Below are positions 31,594 through 39,666 of a stretch of 48,738 bases of DNA, piece after piece. Origin of the DNA: Methanocorpusculum petauri (GTDB lineage: Archaea > Halobacteriota > Methanomicrobia > Methanomicrobiales > Methanocorpusculaceae); the NCBI RefSeq assembly GCF_026891975.1, contig NZ_JAPTGB010000017.1, positions 1 through 48,738 of the forward strand, written 5' to 3'. Below the pieces are notes generated by a model. That model worked only from the letters and a program-made list of their open reading frames with translations, was not told where the DNA came from and searched no databases. Made by a program: the position numbers and the translations under genes. Position 1 is the stretch's first letter. Every line of letters starts with the position of its first letter.

Positions 31594-32138
31594 GATTTTT
31601 TTGGCGGTATGGAATATTCGTGTGCTCCGCTGCTGTCAAACACAATGGTTGACCCTGTGATTATACTATGTTTTTGATACTGTTTTTCGGTTTTTTCCAG
31701 CTCGGTATTCTCGGCATCCCGCCTTCTCAGAAGGTCTTCCGTGATCTGCCCGGCATCGTTGGTTGTGCCGCAGGTCTCACAACCGGGACATTCGGAGATG
31801 ATGAGATCCTCTCCGTCAAGCATAAACGGATATGTCCGGCAGATGTGCGGGCGGCTGCGATATACCCGGCAGCGGTTGTTTTTGAGAAAAATGCAGTTAC
31901 CGTCCTCACCTCTTTGGAGCACCCAGCCGAAGGTAAAGGTAAACCCGTCCTGCCGAATCCATTCAGGATACGGCTCGACGATCTCATCCATACTCATACC
32001 GGTTGCCTCTGCGAGAACTTCGATCTCCGGCGGCGAGACCATGACCTCATTGTCGGCCCCGCTGCAGCACGCTCCGCAGAGCAGGCAGGTAAATCCTGCT
32101 TCGCGTACCTTGTCCTTTATCCCGTCTGTGTCATTCAT
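31590..32138 (-). CDS. YkgJ-type cysteine cluster protein
   Basis: A 182-aa protein of the YkgJ (UPF0153) family. FTCLLCGACCSGADNEVMVSP near residue 16 and GNCIFLKNNRCRVYRSRPHIC near 81-101 are the conserved cysteine motifs, which are thought to bind zinc or iron. Another cluster, CPGCETCG, follows. The function is unknown, and a role in metal handling or protein modification is proposed for the family. It lies between the CobT-like and TraB genes, 5 bases after the former, so all three may be cotranscribed. Confidence 0.88.
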   Translation of the reverse strand: MNDTDGIKDKVREAGFTCLLCGACCSGADNEVMVSPPEIEVLAEATGMSMDEIVEPYPEWIRQDGFTFTFGWVLQRGEDGNCIFLKNNRCRVYRSRPHICRTYPFMLDGEDLIISECPGCETCGTTNDAGQITEDLLRRRDAENTELEKTEKQYQKHSIITGSTIVFDSSGAHEYSIPPKKS

Positions 32139-32143
32139 CGTGT

Positions 32144-33154
32144 TTATTCGTAGGCGTCGATGTGGTTCCTGATTGCGGTCTTGATCTGTTCGGGCGTGTA
32201 GCCGAGAAGACTTGCCAGAAACATTGCGCCTCCTGCACCTGACCCTTCTTTGATTTCGCCTTCTGCATACCGGGCAAGCCCTGCATGCCCGAGTGTGTCA
32301 AACTCTGGATCAACGTAGTATGCGTCACATCCGATTGCCGCTGCGGTTTCCCGGAATGTGGCGGTCGTATCATTATAGACGTAAGAGGTGGTGACAATAT
32401 CCGGTACAGTGTTTCCGAGCGCCCGGATAACTGCTGCGGCCGCAAGCATCTGGGTTCCTCCGGCGAGGAAGAGTTTACCAGAGTAACCTTCGGCGATGCC
32501 TGCAGCGACCGGAATCATCGGATCACCGATCATTGCAACAATGCCAAGTGGATCGGCAGTGCCGGCATCCGCAACACGGGCAAGTGCTTCTTTTGCTATC
32601 TGTTCCTTCTGCGTCACCGGATTATCTACCAGACAACTGCTGACCTTTGCCGCATACCCGAGCGCGCGCAGGACACAGAGAGCTGTTGTTGTTCCACCCG
32701 GCAGACACTCCCCAAGGATCAGCATGTCACTGGTCTGGGAGAGATACTCACCGACCTTTACCCCTCGTTCATAGAGTTTCCGTGCCTCGGGAACGGCGTT
32801 CCCGTTTCGGGGATCTCCACCGGTTTTCCCGCCAAGATTCATGTACGGAACGGTGATCTCCGACTCAATTCCTGCTGCAATCATCAGGGGGTGCATGCCG
32901 ATGAGGTCCATCATCGCAAGCGTAAGGACAGCCGGTGTCGGGCAGCCGGTTGGTGTGTTCGGTGTGATTCCCTCAAGGGACAGTTCTCCGTTGATGATCA
33001 GTTCTGCGTCCAGCGGCGGGACCAGCAGACTCTTTTCCGGACTTTCTCCGGCTCCGGATACTCCGGGAATCGTGGATACAAGACTGTTTGCAAGGATAAG
33101 GGCAAACATTGGGGCTTCAGGTTCAAAGTCTGCTCGTGCTGACACAAAAGACAT
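32144..33154 (-). CDS. cobT: CobT-like nicotinate-nucleotide phosphoribosyltransferase (UPF0284)
   Basis: A 336-aa protein of the archaeal CobT-related UPF0284 family. LANSLVSTIPGVSGAGES, PTGCPTPAVLTLAM, GGKTGGDPRNGNAV and GECLPGGTTTALCVLRALGY are typical stretches; the last resembles the bacterial CobT GEMGIGNTT motif. It should activate the lower-ligand base of cobamide, or a base used by methanogens, from NaMN. Only 38 bases separate its start from the divergent cobS, so the two share a promoter region. No cobalamin riboswitch is visible. Confidence 0.88.
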   Translation of the reverse strand: MSFVSARADFEPEAPMFALILANSLVSTIPGVSGAGESPEKSLLVPPLDAELIINGELSLEGITPNTPTGCPTPAVLTLAMMDLIGMHPLMIAAGIESEITVPYMNLGGKTGGDPRNGNAVPEARKLYERGVKVGEYLSQTSDMLILGECLPGGTTTALCVLRALGYAAKVSSCLVDNPVTQKEQIAKEALARVADAGTADPLGIVAMIGDPMIPVAAGIAEGYSGKLFLAGGTQMLAAAAVIRALGNTVPDIVTTSYVYNDTTATFRETAAAIGCDAYYVDPEFDTLGHAGLARYAEGEIKEGSGAGGAMFLASLLGYTPEQIKTAIRNHIDAYE

Positions 33155-33192
33155 GGTTCTATATCTATTTGGACTGACAAGGAATAATAGAT

Positions 33193-33927
33193 ATGAAGTC
33201 GGTCCGCGCCCTGTTGCAGTTTACCACCATCCTCCCTTTAGGTGAACCTGCGGACTTTGGTAGGTTCGCTCAGCGCAGCTGGCTCTATCCCCTTGCCGGA
33301 TACGTCACCGGCGGGGTTGCCGCACTTCCGGGCCTTGCTGCCTGGTACTTCGGGTACACCAACTCGCTCGTGATAGCCGCTCTCACGCTCGCCCTTGTGA
33401 TTTTCATCACGGGCGCGAACCATTTTGACGGTCTGCTGGATCTCGGCGACGGACTCATGGCGCACGGCAGTCGCGGGAAACGGATTGCGGCAATGACCGA
33501 TCAGACGACCGGGGCGGGTGCACTTGCTCTGGGTATGATGATTGTTCTGATAACCTTCGCAGGTTTCGCTTCACTGCCGCCACTGTGGATTGCAGCGGCG
33601 GTGCTGTGCGGCGAAGTCTTCGGTAAAATGGTGATGGGTCTCTTCTCGGCTCTGGGAAAACCGTTCCACGAAGGAATTCAGAGTTATATTTACGAACATT
33701 CGAAGCGGCGGTTTGCCGCATACACGGTATTTCTTGCTCTTCCGCTTTTTTTCCTGCCGGAAAAAATAGTTGTGACCGCAGGACTTGCTGCGGCATTTCT
33801 GGTATTTGGTGTCCTGTGGCATCTCGCGCGCAGATGTTTCGGTGGTGTCAACGGTGATGTTACCGGCGCGGGAAATGAAATTACCCGTGCTGCCGTGGCA
33901 GTTATGTTTGCTCTTCTGCTGACGTGA
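33193..33927 (+). CDS. cobS: Adenosylcobinamide-GDP ribazoletransferase CobS
   Basis: A 244-aa membrane enzyme joining adenosylcobinamide-GDP with alpha-ribazole (phosphate) in the last steps of cobamide synthesis. GANHFDGLLDLGDGLMAHGS and AMTDQTTGAGALALG are the conserved active-site loops, and GGVNGDVTGAGNEITR near the C-terminus is the third. About six membrane helices are present. It pairs functionally with the divergent cobT-like gene. The stop is directly followed by the end of the convergent small cysteine gene with no spacer. Confidence 0.93.
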   Translation: MKSVRALLQFTTILPLGEPADFGRFAQRSWLYPLAGYVTGGVAALPGLAAWYFGYTNSLVIAALTLALVIFITGANHFDGLLDLGDGLMAHGSRGKRIAAMTDQTTGAGALALGMMIVLITFAGFASLPPLWIAAAVLCGEVFGKMVMGLFSALGKPFHEGIQSYIYEHSKRRFAAYTVFLALPLFFLPEKIVVTAGLAAAFLVFGVLWHLARRCFGGVNGDVTGAGNEITRAAVAVMFALLLT

Positions 33928-34236
33928 TTATCGTCTGCGCGACAGCGTTGTAAACCCGCACCCGGCATCATCGTCACACTCGATATCGGTTGCGTTTGCA
34001 TCCTCAATGACGGTATTAAAGAGCATCATACCCTCCATGAGCTGCTGATCCATTGGTAGGCCGCCTTTAGATCCGCGGAGCGCCTGCGCGTACGGATTTG
34101 GTGTTACGCGGCGGTTTACCCGGATGCCTGCACAGTGCGCGCAGAAAACACAGCTGCTGTGAACAGATACTTCCTTGTCCTGACACATAACGGTTGCTTT
34201 TCCATTTGGTTTCCTCGTAAGCGGCAACGTCTTCAT
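33928..34236 (-). CDS. Small cysteine-motif protein, unknown
   Basis: A 102-aa protein with VHSSCVFCAHCAGIRVNRR, a CxxCxxC motif that could bind metal, then an acidic DIECDDDAGCGF and a basic end. Residues 63-80 (MEGMMLFNTVIEDANA) form a helix. I do not recognise the family. The start at 34236 is the first Met; Met 34188 (MCQDKEVSV) is an alternative, and no clear ribosome binding site distinguishes them. It converges on cobS and abuts its stop. Confidence 0.55.
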   Translation of the reverse strand: MKTLPLTRKPNGKATVMCQDKEVSVHSSCVFCAHCAGIRVNRRVTPNPYAQALRGSKGGLPMDQQLMEGMMLFNTVIEDANATDIECDDDAGCGFTTLSRRR

Positions 34237-34324
34237 AACTCAAAATACTACTTCAAATCCGTATTAGTCTATCGATATCTTGTTTCCCGGTCTGCGGGAC
34301 CTTTTGTCCCGGTCCACAGATTAT

Positions 34325-34332
34325 TTTATATG
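34325..34332 (+). promoter_or_regulatory. TATA box for tuf
   Basis: TTTTATAT lies about 95 bases before the tuf ATG and predicts transcription from around 34355. That leaves a leader of about 68 bases with a stem-loop and a GGAGAT ribosome binding site. Confidence 0.55.
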
Positions 34333-34360
34333 GTTCCACATCGAATCTGTTATACTCGTA

Positions 34361-34398
34361 TTGAGACAGGTAACGTGCCCCGCACGATACCTATCAAT
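34361..34398 (+). promoter_or_regulatory. Stem-loop in the tuf 5' leader
   Basis: Nested arms attga/tcaat (34361-34365 and 34394-34398), aggta/tacct (34369-34373 and 34388-34392) and cgtg/cacg (34375-34378 and 34383-34386) close a CCCG loop, with small symmetric mismatches. It would sit at the very 5' end of the tuf mRNA and ends 24 bases before the start codon. Confidence 0.5.
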
Positions 34399-34422
34399 GA
34401 GTCAAAGTGGAGATAAATTACT

Positions 34423-35700
34423 ATGGCAGCAGAAAAGCCCCACATGAACCTTGCCGTTATCGGTCACATTGACCACGGGAAGTCCACCACTGTCGGTCGC
34501 ATTCTTTTTGAGACCGGTGTCGTACAGCAGCACATTCTTGACGCATACAAGAAAGAAGCAGAATCCAAGGGTAAGGGAACCTTCGAGTTCGCCTGGGTAA
34601 TGGACTCCCTCAAGGAAGAGCGTGAGAGAGGTATCACCATCGATATCGCCCACAAGAAATTCGAGACTCCGAAGTACTCTTTTACCGTTGTGGACTGCCC
34701 AGGTCACCGTGACTTCGTCAAGAACATGATCACCGGTGCATCCCAGGCTGATGCGGCAATCATCGTCGTGTCCGGAACTGAAGGCCCGATGGAGCAGACC
34801 AAGGAACACGTTTTCCTGTCCAAGACTCTTGGTATCAACCAGATCATCGTTGCAGTCAACAAGATGGACGCTGTTAACTACTCCGAGGAGAAGTACAACG
34901 AAGCAAAGGAAAAGATGTCCAAGCTCATTGCATCCGTTGGATTCAAGCCGGCCGAGACTCCGTTCATCCCAATCAGCGCATTTGTCGGTGACAACATCAA
35001 GTCATCATCCGCAAATACCCCGTGGTACAAGGGCCCGACCCTTCTTGCAGCACTTGACGACTTCAAGCAGCCTGATATGCCGACCGACAAGCCACTCAGA
35101 CTTCCGATTCAGGATGTGTACACCATCTCCGGTATTGGAACTGTTCCGGTAGGACGTGTCGAAACCGGTGTCATGAAGAAAGGAATGAAAGTCTCCTTCA
35201 TGCCGGCAAACGTTGAGGGTGAGGTTAAATCCATTGAGATGCACCACGAGGAAATCCCGCAGGCACTGCCGGGTGACAACGTTGGTTTCAACGTCCGTGG
35301 TATCGCAAAGAACGACGTCCGCCGCGGCGATGTCTGTGGTCCGGTTGAGAACCCGCCGACCGTTGCAGAGGAGTTCCAGGCACAGATCGTTGTCCTGCAG
35401 CACCCGTCCGTTCTTTCCGTCGGATACACTCCGGTGTTCCACTGCCACACTTCCCAGACTGCCTGTATGTTTATCTCCCTTGACAAGAAGCTTGACCCGC
35501 GTTCCGGACAGGTTAAGGAAGAGAACCCGGCATTCCTCAAGGCCGGCGATGCAGCAATCTGCACCATCCAGCCGACCCGCCCGCTCGTTATCGAGAAGGC
35601 AAAGGAACTCCCGCAGCTCGGACGTTTCGCAGTCCGTGATATGGGTATGACCGTTGCAGCAGGTCTTGTTCTGAACGTCAAAGCAAAGCAGATGAGATAA
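34423..35700 (+). CDS. tuf: Translation elongation factor EF-1 alpha (aEF1A)
   Basis: A 425-aa GTPase that delivers aminoacyl-tRNA to the ribosome. GHIDHGKST is the P-loop (14-22), [14 protein letters not shown] the switch I end, [12 protein letters not shown] the G3 motif and NKMD the G4 motif. Domains 2 and 3 follow, with [13 protein letters not shown] and [15 protein letters not shown]. Codon use favours C- and G-ending codons as expected for a highly expressed gene. GGAGAT precedes the ATG. rps10 follows after 35 bases, the usual archaeal order. Confidence 0.97.
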   Translation: MAAEKPHMNLAVIGHIDHGKSTTVGRILFETGVVQQHILDAYKKEAESKGKGTFEFAWVMDSLKEERERGITIDIAHKKFETPKYSFTVVDCPGHRDFVKNMITGASQADAAIIVVSGTEGPMEQTKEHVFLSKTLGINQIIVAVNKMDAVNYSEEKYNEAKEKMSKLIASVGFKPAETPFIPISAFVGDNIKSSSANTPWYKGPTLLAALDDFKQPDMPTDKPLRLPIQDVYTISGIGTVPVGRVETGVMKKGMKVSFMPANVEGEVKSIEMHHEEIPQALPGDNVGFNVRGIAKNDVRRGDVCGPVENPPTVAEEFQAQIVVLQHPSVLSVGYTPVFHCHTSQTACMFISLDKKLDPRSGQVKEENPAFLKAGDAAICTIQPTRPLVIEKAKELPQLGRFAVRDMGMTVAAGLVLNVKAKQMR

Positions 35701-35735
35701 TCTCATCTATCACGAATTTTTTGTGGTGATTGACA

Positions 35736-36044
35736 ATGCAGAAAGCCAGAATACGCCTTACTGGGACGGATTATGAAAAAGTGGAAACGGTTTGCACCCG
35801 TATCCGAGAGATTGCAGAGCGTACCGGTGTAAATCTGGCAGGACCCATCCCGTTGCCGACCAAGCGTCTTATCGTTCCGATCCGGAAGAGTCCGGATGGA
35901 GAAGGTACCGCAACGTGGGATCGCTGGCAGATGCGCGTTCACAAACGCCTCATCGACCTTGATGCCGATGAGCGTGCGCTCAGACAGCTGATGCGTATCC
36001 AGGTTCCAAAGGATATCAGCATCGAGATTGTTCTGGAGAACTAA
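35736..36044 (+). CDS. rps10: Ribosomal protein S10
   Basis: A 102-aa small-subunit protein. [40 protein letters not shown] and [20 protein letters not shown] are the archaeal S10 (S20e) signatures. A TTG two codons upstream could also start but ATG 35736 is preferred. It completes the tuf-rps10 operon. Confidence 0.97.
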   Translation: MQKARIRLTGTDYEKVETVCTRIREIAERTGVNLAGPIPLPTKRLIVPIRKSPDGEGTATWDRWQMRVHKRLIDLDADERALRQLMRIQVPKDISIEIVLEN

Positions 36045-36060
36045 TCCGAGGTGAGGGCTT

Positions 36061-37734
36061 ATGCCCGCCCCAACCTTTTTGTCACACATTCAAAGTCGTG
36101 TTCGTGTTGAGCACGTGTTTTTCGCTATTCTGATTGTTGCTCTTATTCTGAGATTTGCGTTTTTGGATCTCAAACTGTTTCATCATGACGAAGCGATTCA
36201 TGCATGGTTTTCCTATCAACTGCTGACGCAGGGGACCTATATCTATGATCCTGTGTATCACGGCCCGTTTCTGTATTATGTTACCGCAGGAATGTTTGCG
36301 CTGTTCGGTGATTCGGATCTGGTAGGCCGTATTCTCCCGTGCATATTCGGGACTGCGCTCATTCCGCTGGTGTACTGTCTGTACCGGATGGGATACCTTT
36401 CCGGAAAAACTGCGATCATCGCGGGAATTTTTGTCGCAATCGCCCCGGAGATGATTTACTTCTCGCGGTTCCTGCGCAATGATGTCTTTGTGGTGTTCTT
36501 CTCACTGCTGATTGTGGTGGCGTTCCTTGCGTGGATTCAGAAAGGAAAGTGGTATTATCTGCTTCTTGCAGGTATTGCTGCGGCACTTGGCATGTGTTCC
36601 AAAGAGAATATGCCGATTATTTTAGTGACGTTCGGCCTGTTCTTCCTGTATCTTGTGTGGAGCAGAAAGATCACACTTCCCGAGCGCTGGCTGCGGGATG
36701 TGATTCTCGCAGTTGCAGTATTTTTCGGAGTCATATTTCTGTTCTATTCATCATTTGGCGCACACCCGGAGGTTATTTTCACTGCCGGACCGTCAGCGAT
36801 TGAACACTGGCTGAATATGCACAATCAGCAGCGTATTGGTGGTCCGCCGTACTACTATCTGCTCCTGTTCGTGCTGTATGAGCTGCCGGTTCTTCTCTTC
36901 GCGATCGCGGGCGTGATACTGTATCTGCGTCGTCCGTGCGGAAAAAAGCAGGTGACGACAGAAGAGATTCTTCCGGAAATTTCGGATGCGGAGTTCTTTG
37001 AGAGCGACGGGGAGACTGTCTCCGGACCGGCACCTCCGGTGCCTGTGCCGGAAAAGAAGAACCCGATTCGAGATCTGTTCCGTCGTCCGGAACCACCGGT
37101 TGCCCTGAATCGTCAGGAGGAGTTTATCCGGTTTGCGATCTACTGGACAATCATGGCCTGTCTTACGTATGCGTACATCGGCGAGAAGGTTCCGTGGCTC
37201 TCGCTGCACCAGCTGGTACCGATGATCTTCGTTGCGGCGTACGCGTTGTCGTTTGCAGGAAAGTACACAAAACCGCTGATGGTTCTTGCATGTGCGTTCC
37301 TGCTGGTGGTCACGTTCCATGTAGCATATACTCCCGCAGACATTGCGGAACCGATCGTGCAGGTGCAGAACTCCGAAGATCTTGTGGAACTGATGGCGGC
37401 GATTGATGCTTCCGAAAAAGTTGCGATCTCGTCTGATCAGGGATGGCCGTTTACGTGGTACTATCGCGGCGACGGCTGGGATAAGATAAGTTACTACGGC
37501 AGAAAGATATCCCAGGATAGTGTTCTTGCGGGAGACTTTGATATCATCATGACGCACGATGATGATAGTTATGAGAGTCTCCCGGGATATGAGAAGAAGA
37601 CGATCCGGTTAAGCTACTGGATTGATGGTGCTGCAACCGGAAACGATCCCGGCTGGTTCTGGTATTATGTGACGCGGGACGGAAAGATCGGCAGCATCAA
37701 TACTGATGTGTTTACGAAAAATTCCTCAGCCTGA
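36061..37734 (+). CDS. Agl23-like flippase-activity-associated membrane protein (TIGR03663 type)
   Basis: A 557-aa polytopic protein with about ten helices in the first 310 residues and more near 370-420. LFHHDEAIHAWFSYQLLTQG and YDPVYHGPFLYYVTAGM near residues 38-77, and FSRFLRNDVF near 136, match the GT39-like glycosyltransferase-fold family annotated as Agl23. Members are thought to act with S-layer glycan flipping or sugar transfer from lipid carriers. A soluble C-terminal domain lies outside (VAISSDQGWPFTWYYRG). It follows rps10 after 16 bases and may be read from the tuf promoter. Confidence 0.82.
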   Translation: MPAPTFLSHIQSRVRVEHVFFAILIVALILRFAFLDLKLFHHDEAIHAWFSYQLLTQGTYIYDPVYHGPFLYYVTAGMFALFGDSDLVGRILPCIFGTALIPLVYCLYRMGYLSGKTAIIAGIFVAIAPEMIYFSRFLRNDVFVVFFSLLIVVAFLAWIQKGKWYYLLLAGIAAALGMCSKENMPIILVTFGLFFLYLVWSRKITLPERWLRDVILAVAVFFGVIFLFYSSFGAHPEVIFTAGPSAIEHWLNMHNQQRIGGPPYYYLLLFVLYELPVLLFAIAGVILYLRRPCGKKQVTTEEILPEISDAEFFESDGETVSGPAPPVPVPEKKNPIRDLFRRPEPPVALNRQEEFIRFAIYWTIMACLTYAYIGEKVPWLSLHQLVPMIFVAAYALSFAGKYTKPLMVLACAFLLVVTFHVAYTPADIAEPIVQVQNSEDLVELMAAIDASEKVAISSDQGWPFTWYYRGDGWDKISYYGRKISQDSVLAGDFDIIMTHDDDSYESLPGYEKKTIRLSYWIDGAATGNDPGWFWYYVTRDGKIGSINTDVFTKNSSA

Positions 37735-37823
37735 TCTCTCCAACACTTTATTTTTGTACATTATCTGGATTAATCATAGTAATCTGAGTCTATTTCGTTT
37801 ACATCATGCAAAACTATATCTGC

Positions 37824-37885
37824 CAGTAACTCGTTACTGTTGATCATGGAGGGCATTGGTCATCATACGTACATTTATGATGACC
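37824..37885. promoter_or_regulatory. Two palindromes upstream of the DUF6765-lectin gene
   Basis: cagtaac-TC-gttactg (37824-37839) is a 16-bp near-continuous palindrome that suits a dimeric repressor. ggtcatcat (37858-37866) pairs with atgatgacc (37877-37885) around a 10-nt loop, ending 13 bases before the ATG. Together they suggest dedicated control of the gene at 37899. Confidence 0.5.
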
Positions 37886-37898
37886 ACCTGCGGTTCAG

Positions 37899-39530
37899 AT
37901 GAATATTGATTTCCATTATTACGGGACATATCTTGCGGCAAGACTCGCAGGGTATACAAAACAGGATGCCGAAACGATCGCGTATGCGGCACAGTATGTG
38001 GATGAATCCAGTAAAGACATGATTGTTCCTGAATCTTCCGGCCTGATGCAGGTACCAACAGTTGAGACACTGGAAGAATCAATGAAATATGGCAAAGACC
38101 CGCGTCCCTGGACTCGCGAACAGTTGAGTTACATCCGCAGAACATGGATGTGCTTTCATTTCCTTCCGGGAAATATCTCCGTCTCAATGCCCTATCAGGG
38201 GAAAAAATCTTCCACTGGATTTGTTGATTCCTGGTCGTATGATGCATTTGAAGAGCAGAACTTCAAGTTTATGTGTCTTCCAAATAGCGAACTTGTTGTC
38301 AGAATGATTCAGGATATTCAGCTGAATCATCGGGATGCCGGATATGCTTTGCAGATGATAGGTCTGCGCATGCATGTTATGGCAGATACCTGGGCTCATA
38401 TGTATTTTGCCGGGAGACCGGCATGGTATGTGAATGATGTCGAGGGGAAGGTTGAGGAGTATGATGGAGATGGATGGCATCCTCTTACATTCATATATAC
38501 GGCTGATGATAATGTGGAAAAACGTTTGTACTCCTGTACTCCAACTATGCCCCGTTATAGTGCAATCGCATATCACGGCCACGGAAGAATGGGACATCTT
38601 CCGGATTACGGATTCATGCGTTACCGGTACTCCCCCCAATGGAGAAGCAGTGCTTCTGCATCAGAAAAAATTCTGGAAAAAGATAATCCGGAGGTATTTC
38701 TGCATGCTTTTCAGCAGATGGTCTATGCCCTGAAATGCATCAGGGAGGATACCAACAAATTCCAAGCAGGCGTATATGATTCAGCTCTTACCGAGGAACT
38801 CCGCCGGGTGTTTCAGTCGCGTACCCTAGATCAGTCACAACAATGGATTGCACTTATTAAATCCCATCTTGGTACTACTGAAGTTCCGAAAGACTTCCAA
38901 AAAAATGCATGGAAAGATGAGTTCATTCGTTCCGGTAAAAGCGGCAGTACCCCATACTACTACTTCGCTATATCGGCAAACCGCCATTATGAATTTGTTG
39001 ACCATTATCTGACGGAGAAGGGTTTACCATTGTACGAGATGGAAAAGGGCAGTGAAGAAGTCGGGGCATTTGGTGATTATGCAGTATTCTGCCGGAAATC
39101 CCGTGTGAGCAAAATACGTGTGCGAACCGGGAGCATCGTTGATGCCGTGCAGGTTGTGTATGATGATGAGTATCAATCGGATTGGCACGGAAATGCCTGG
39201 GGAGGAGAAGTGCAGGAATTTAATCTGAATCCCGGAGAATATATTTCCGCGATAGACGGCGCGATTGTTTCCTACACCGGTGCATATCCGACTCCTGCAA
39301 AGAGCGTCTCATATCTTCGGTTTACCACATCAACCGGCAGAACATTCCTTTGCGGCAACCCCCGGTCCGGTCCGGTTCTCAAATCGTTATCGTATCTTGC
39401 GGGATCGAATATGAAAATATTTACTATCTCCGGCCAGTATGTCCGCAGATATCTTAATTCAACACCAAAAAAAGGAAATACAGTTGTCTACCTCAATGAT
39501 CTCGCATTCGAGGGAGCGTCTGGAAGTTGA
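37899..39530 (+). CDS. DUF6765-like domain fused to a jacalin-like lectin domain
   Basis: A 543-aa protein. Residues 1 to about 400 resemble DUF6765: MNIDFHYYGTYLAARLAGYT and IAYAAQYVDESS at the start, and MHVMADTWAHMYFAG (about 159-173), whose His/Asp pattern recalls zinc-dependent phospholipase C/nuclease folds. GHGRMGHLPDYG follows. Residues 403-543 look like a jacalin-type beta-prism lectin: KIRVRTGSIVDAVQVVYDD, GGEVQEFNLNPGEYISAIDG and SYLRFTTSTGRTFLCG. No signal peptide or membrane helix is seen. The gene is AT-richer than its neighbours, which suggests transfer. Binding a glycan through the lectin and acting with the N-terminal domain is an inference. Confidence 0.7.
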   Translation: MNIDFHYYGTYLAARLAGYTKQDAETIAYAAQYVDESSKDMIVPESSGLMQVPTVETLEESMKYGKDPRPWTREQLSYIRRTWMCFHFLPGNISVSMPYQGKKSSTGFVDSWSYDAFEEQNFKFMCLPNSELVVRMIQDIQLNHRDAGYALQMIGLRMHVMADTWAHMYFAGRPAWYVNDVEGKVEEYDGDGWHPLTFIYTADDNVEKRLYSCTPTMPRYSAIAYHGHGRMGHLPDYGFMRYRYSPQWRSSASASEKILEKDNPEVFLHAFQQMVYALKCIREDTNKFQAGVYDSALTEELRRVFQSRTLDQSQQWIALIKSHLGTTEVPKDFQKNAWKDEFIRSGKSGSTPYYYFAISANRHYEFVDHYLTEKGLPLYEMEKGSEEVGAFGDYAVFCRKSRVSKIRVRTGSIVDAVQVVYDDEYQSDWHGNAWGGEVQEFNLNPGEYISAIDGAIVSYTGAYPTPAKSVSYLRFTTSTGRTFLCGNPRSGPVLKSLSYLAGSNMKIFTISGQYVRRYLNSTPKKGNTVVYLNDLAFEGASGS

Positions 39531-39574
39531 GTGTTTTCCTATCCCGCTCTCGTTGAACAAACACTGTACTATTC

Positions 39575-39583
39575 TTTTTTTTT
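39575..39583 (+). terminator. T-run terminator after the DUF6765-lectin gene
   Basis: Nine T 45 bases after the stop. It separates this gene from the helicase gene, which starts at 39667 with its own GGGGATC ribosome binding site. Confidence 0.45.
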
Positions 39584-39666
39584 GTTTATTTCCCTTAGAG
39601 TTCAGCCAAAACTTAGTTACCTCCGTCACACTAATAATAGCGTACAGATACCGGGGATCTACTTGT

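Noticed and set aside
33155-33192. Cobalamin riboswitch between cobT-like and cobS genes
   Set aside because: Only 38 bases separate the two divergent start codons, too short for a riboswitch.
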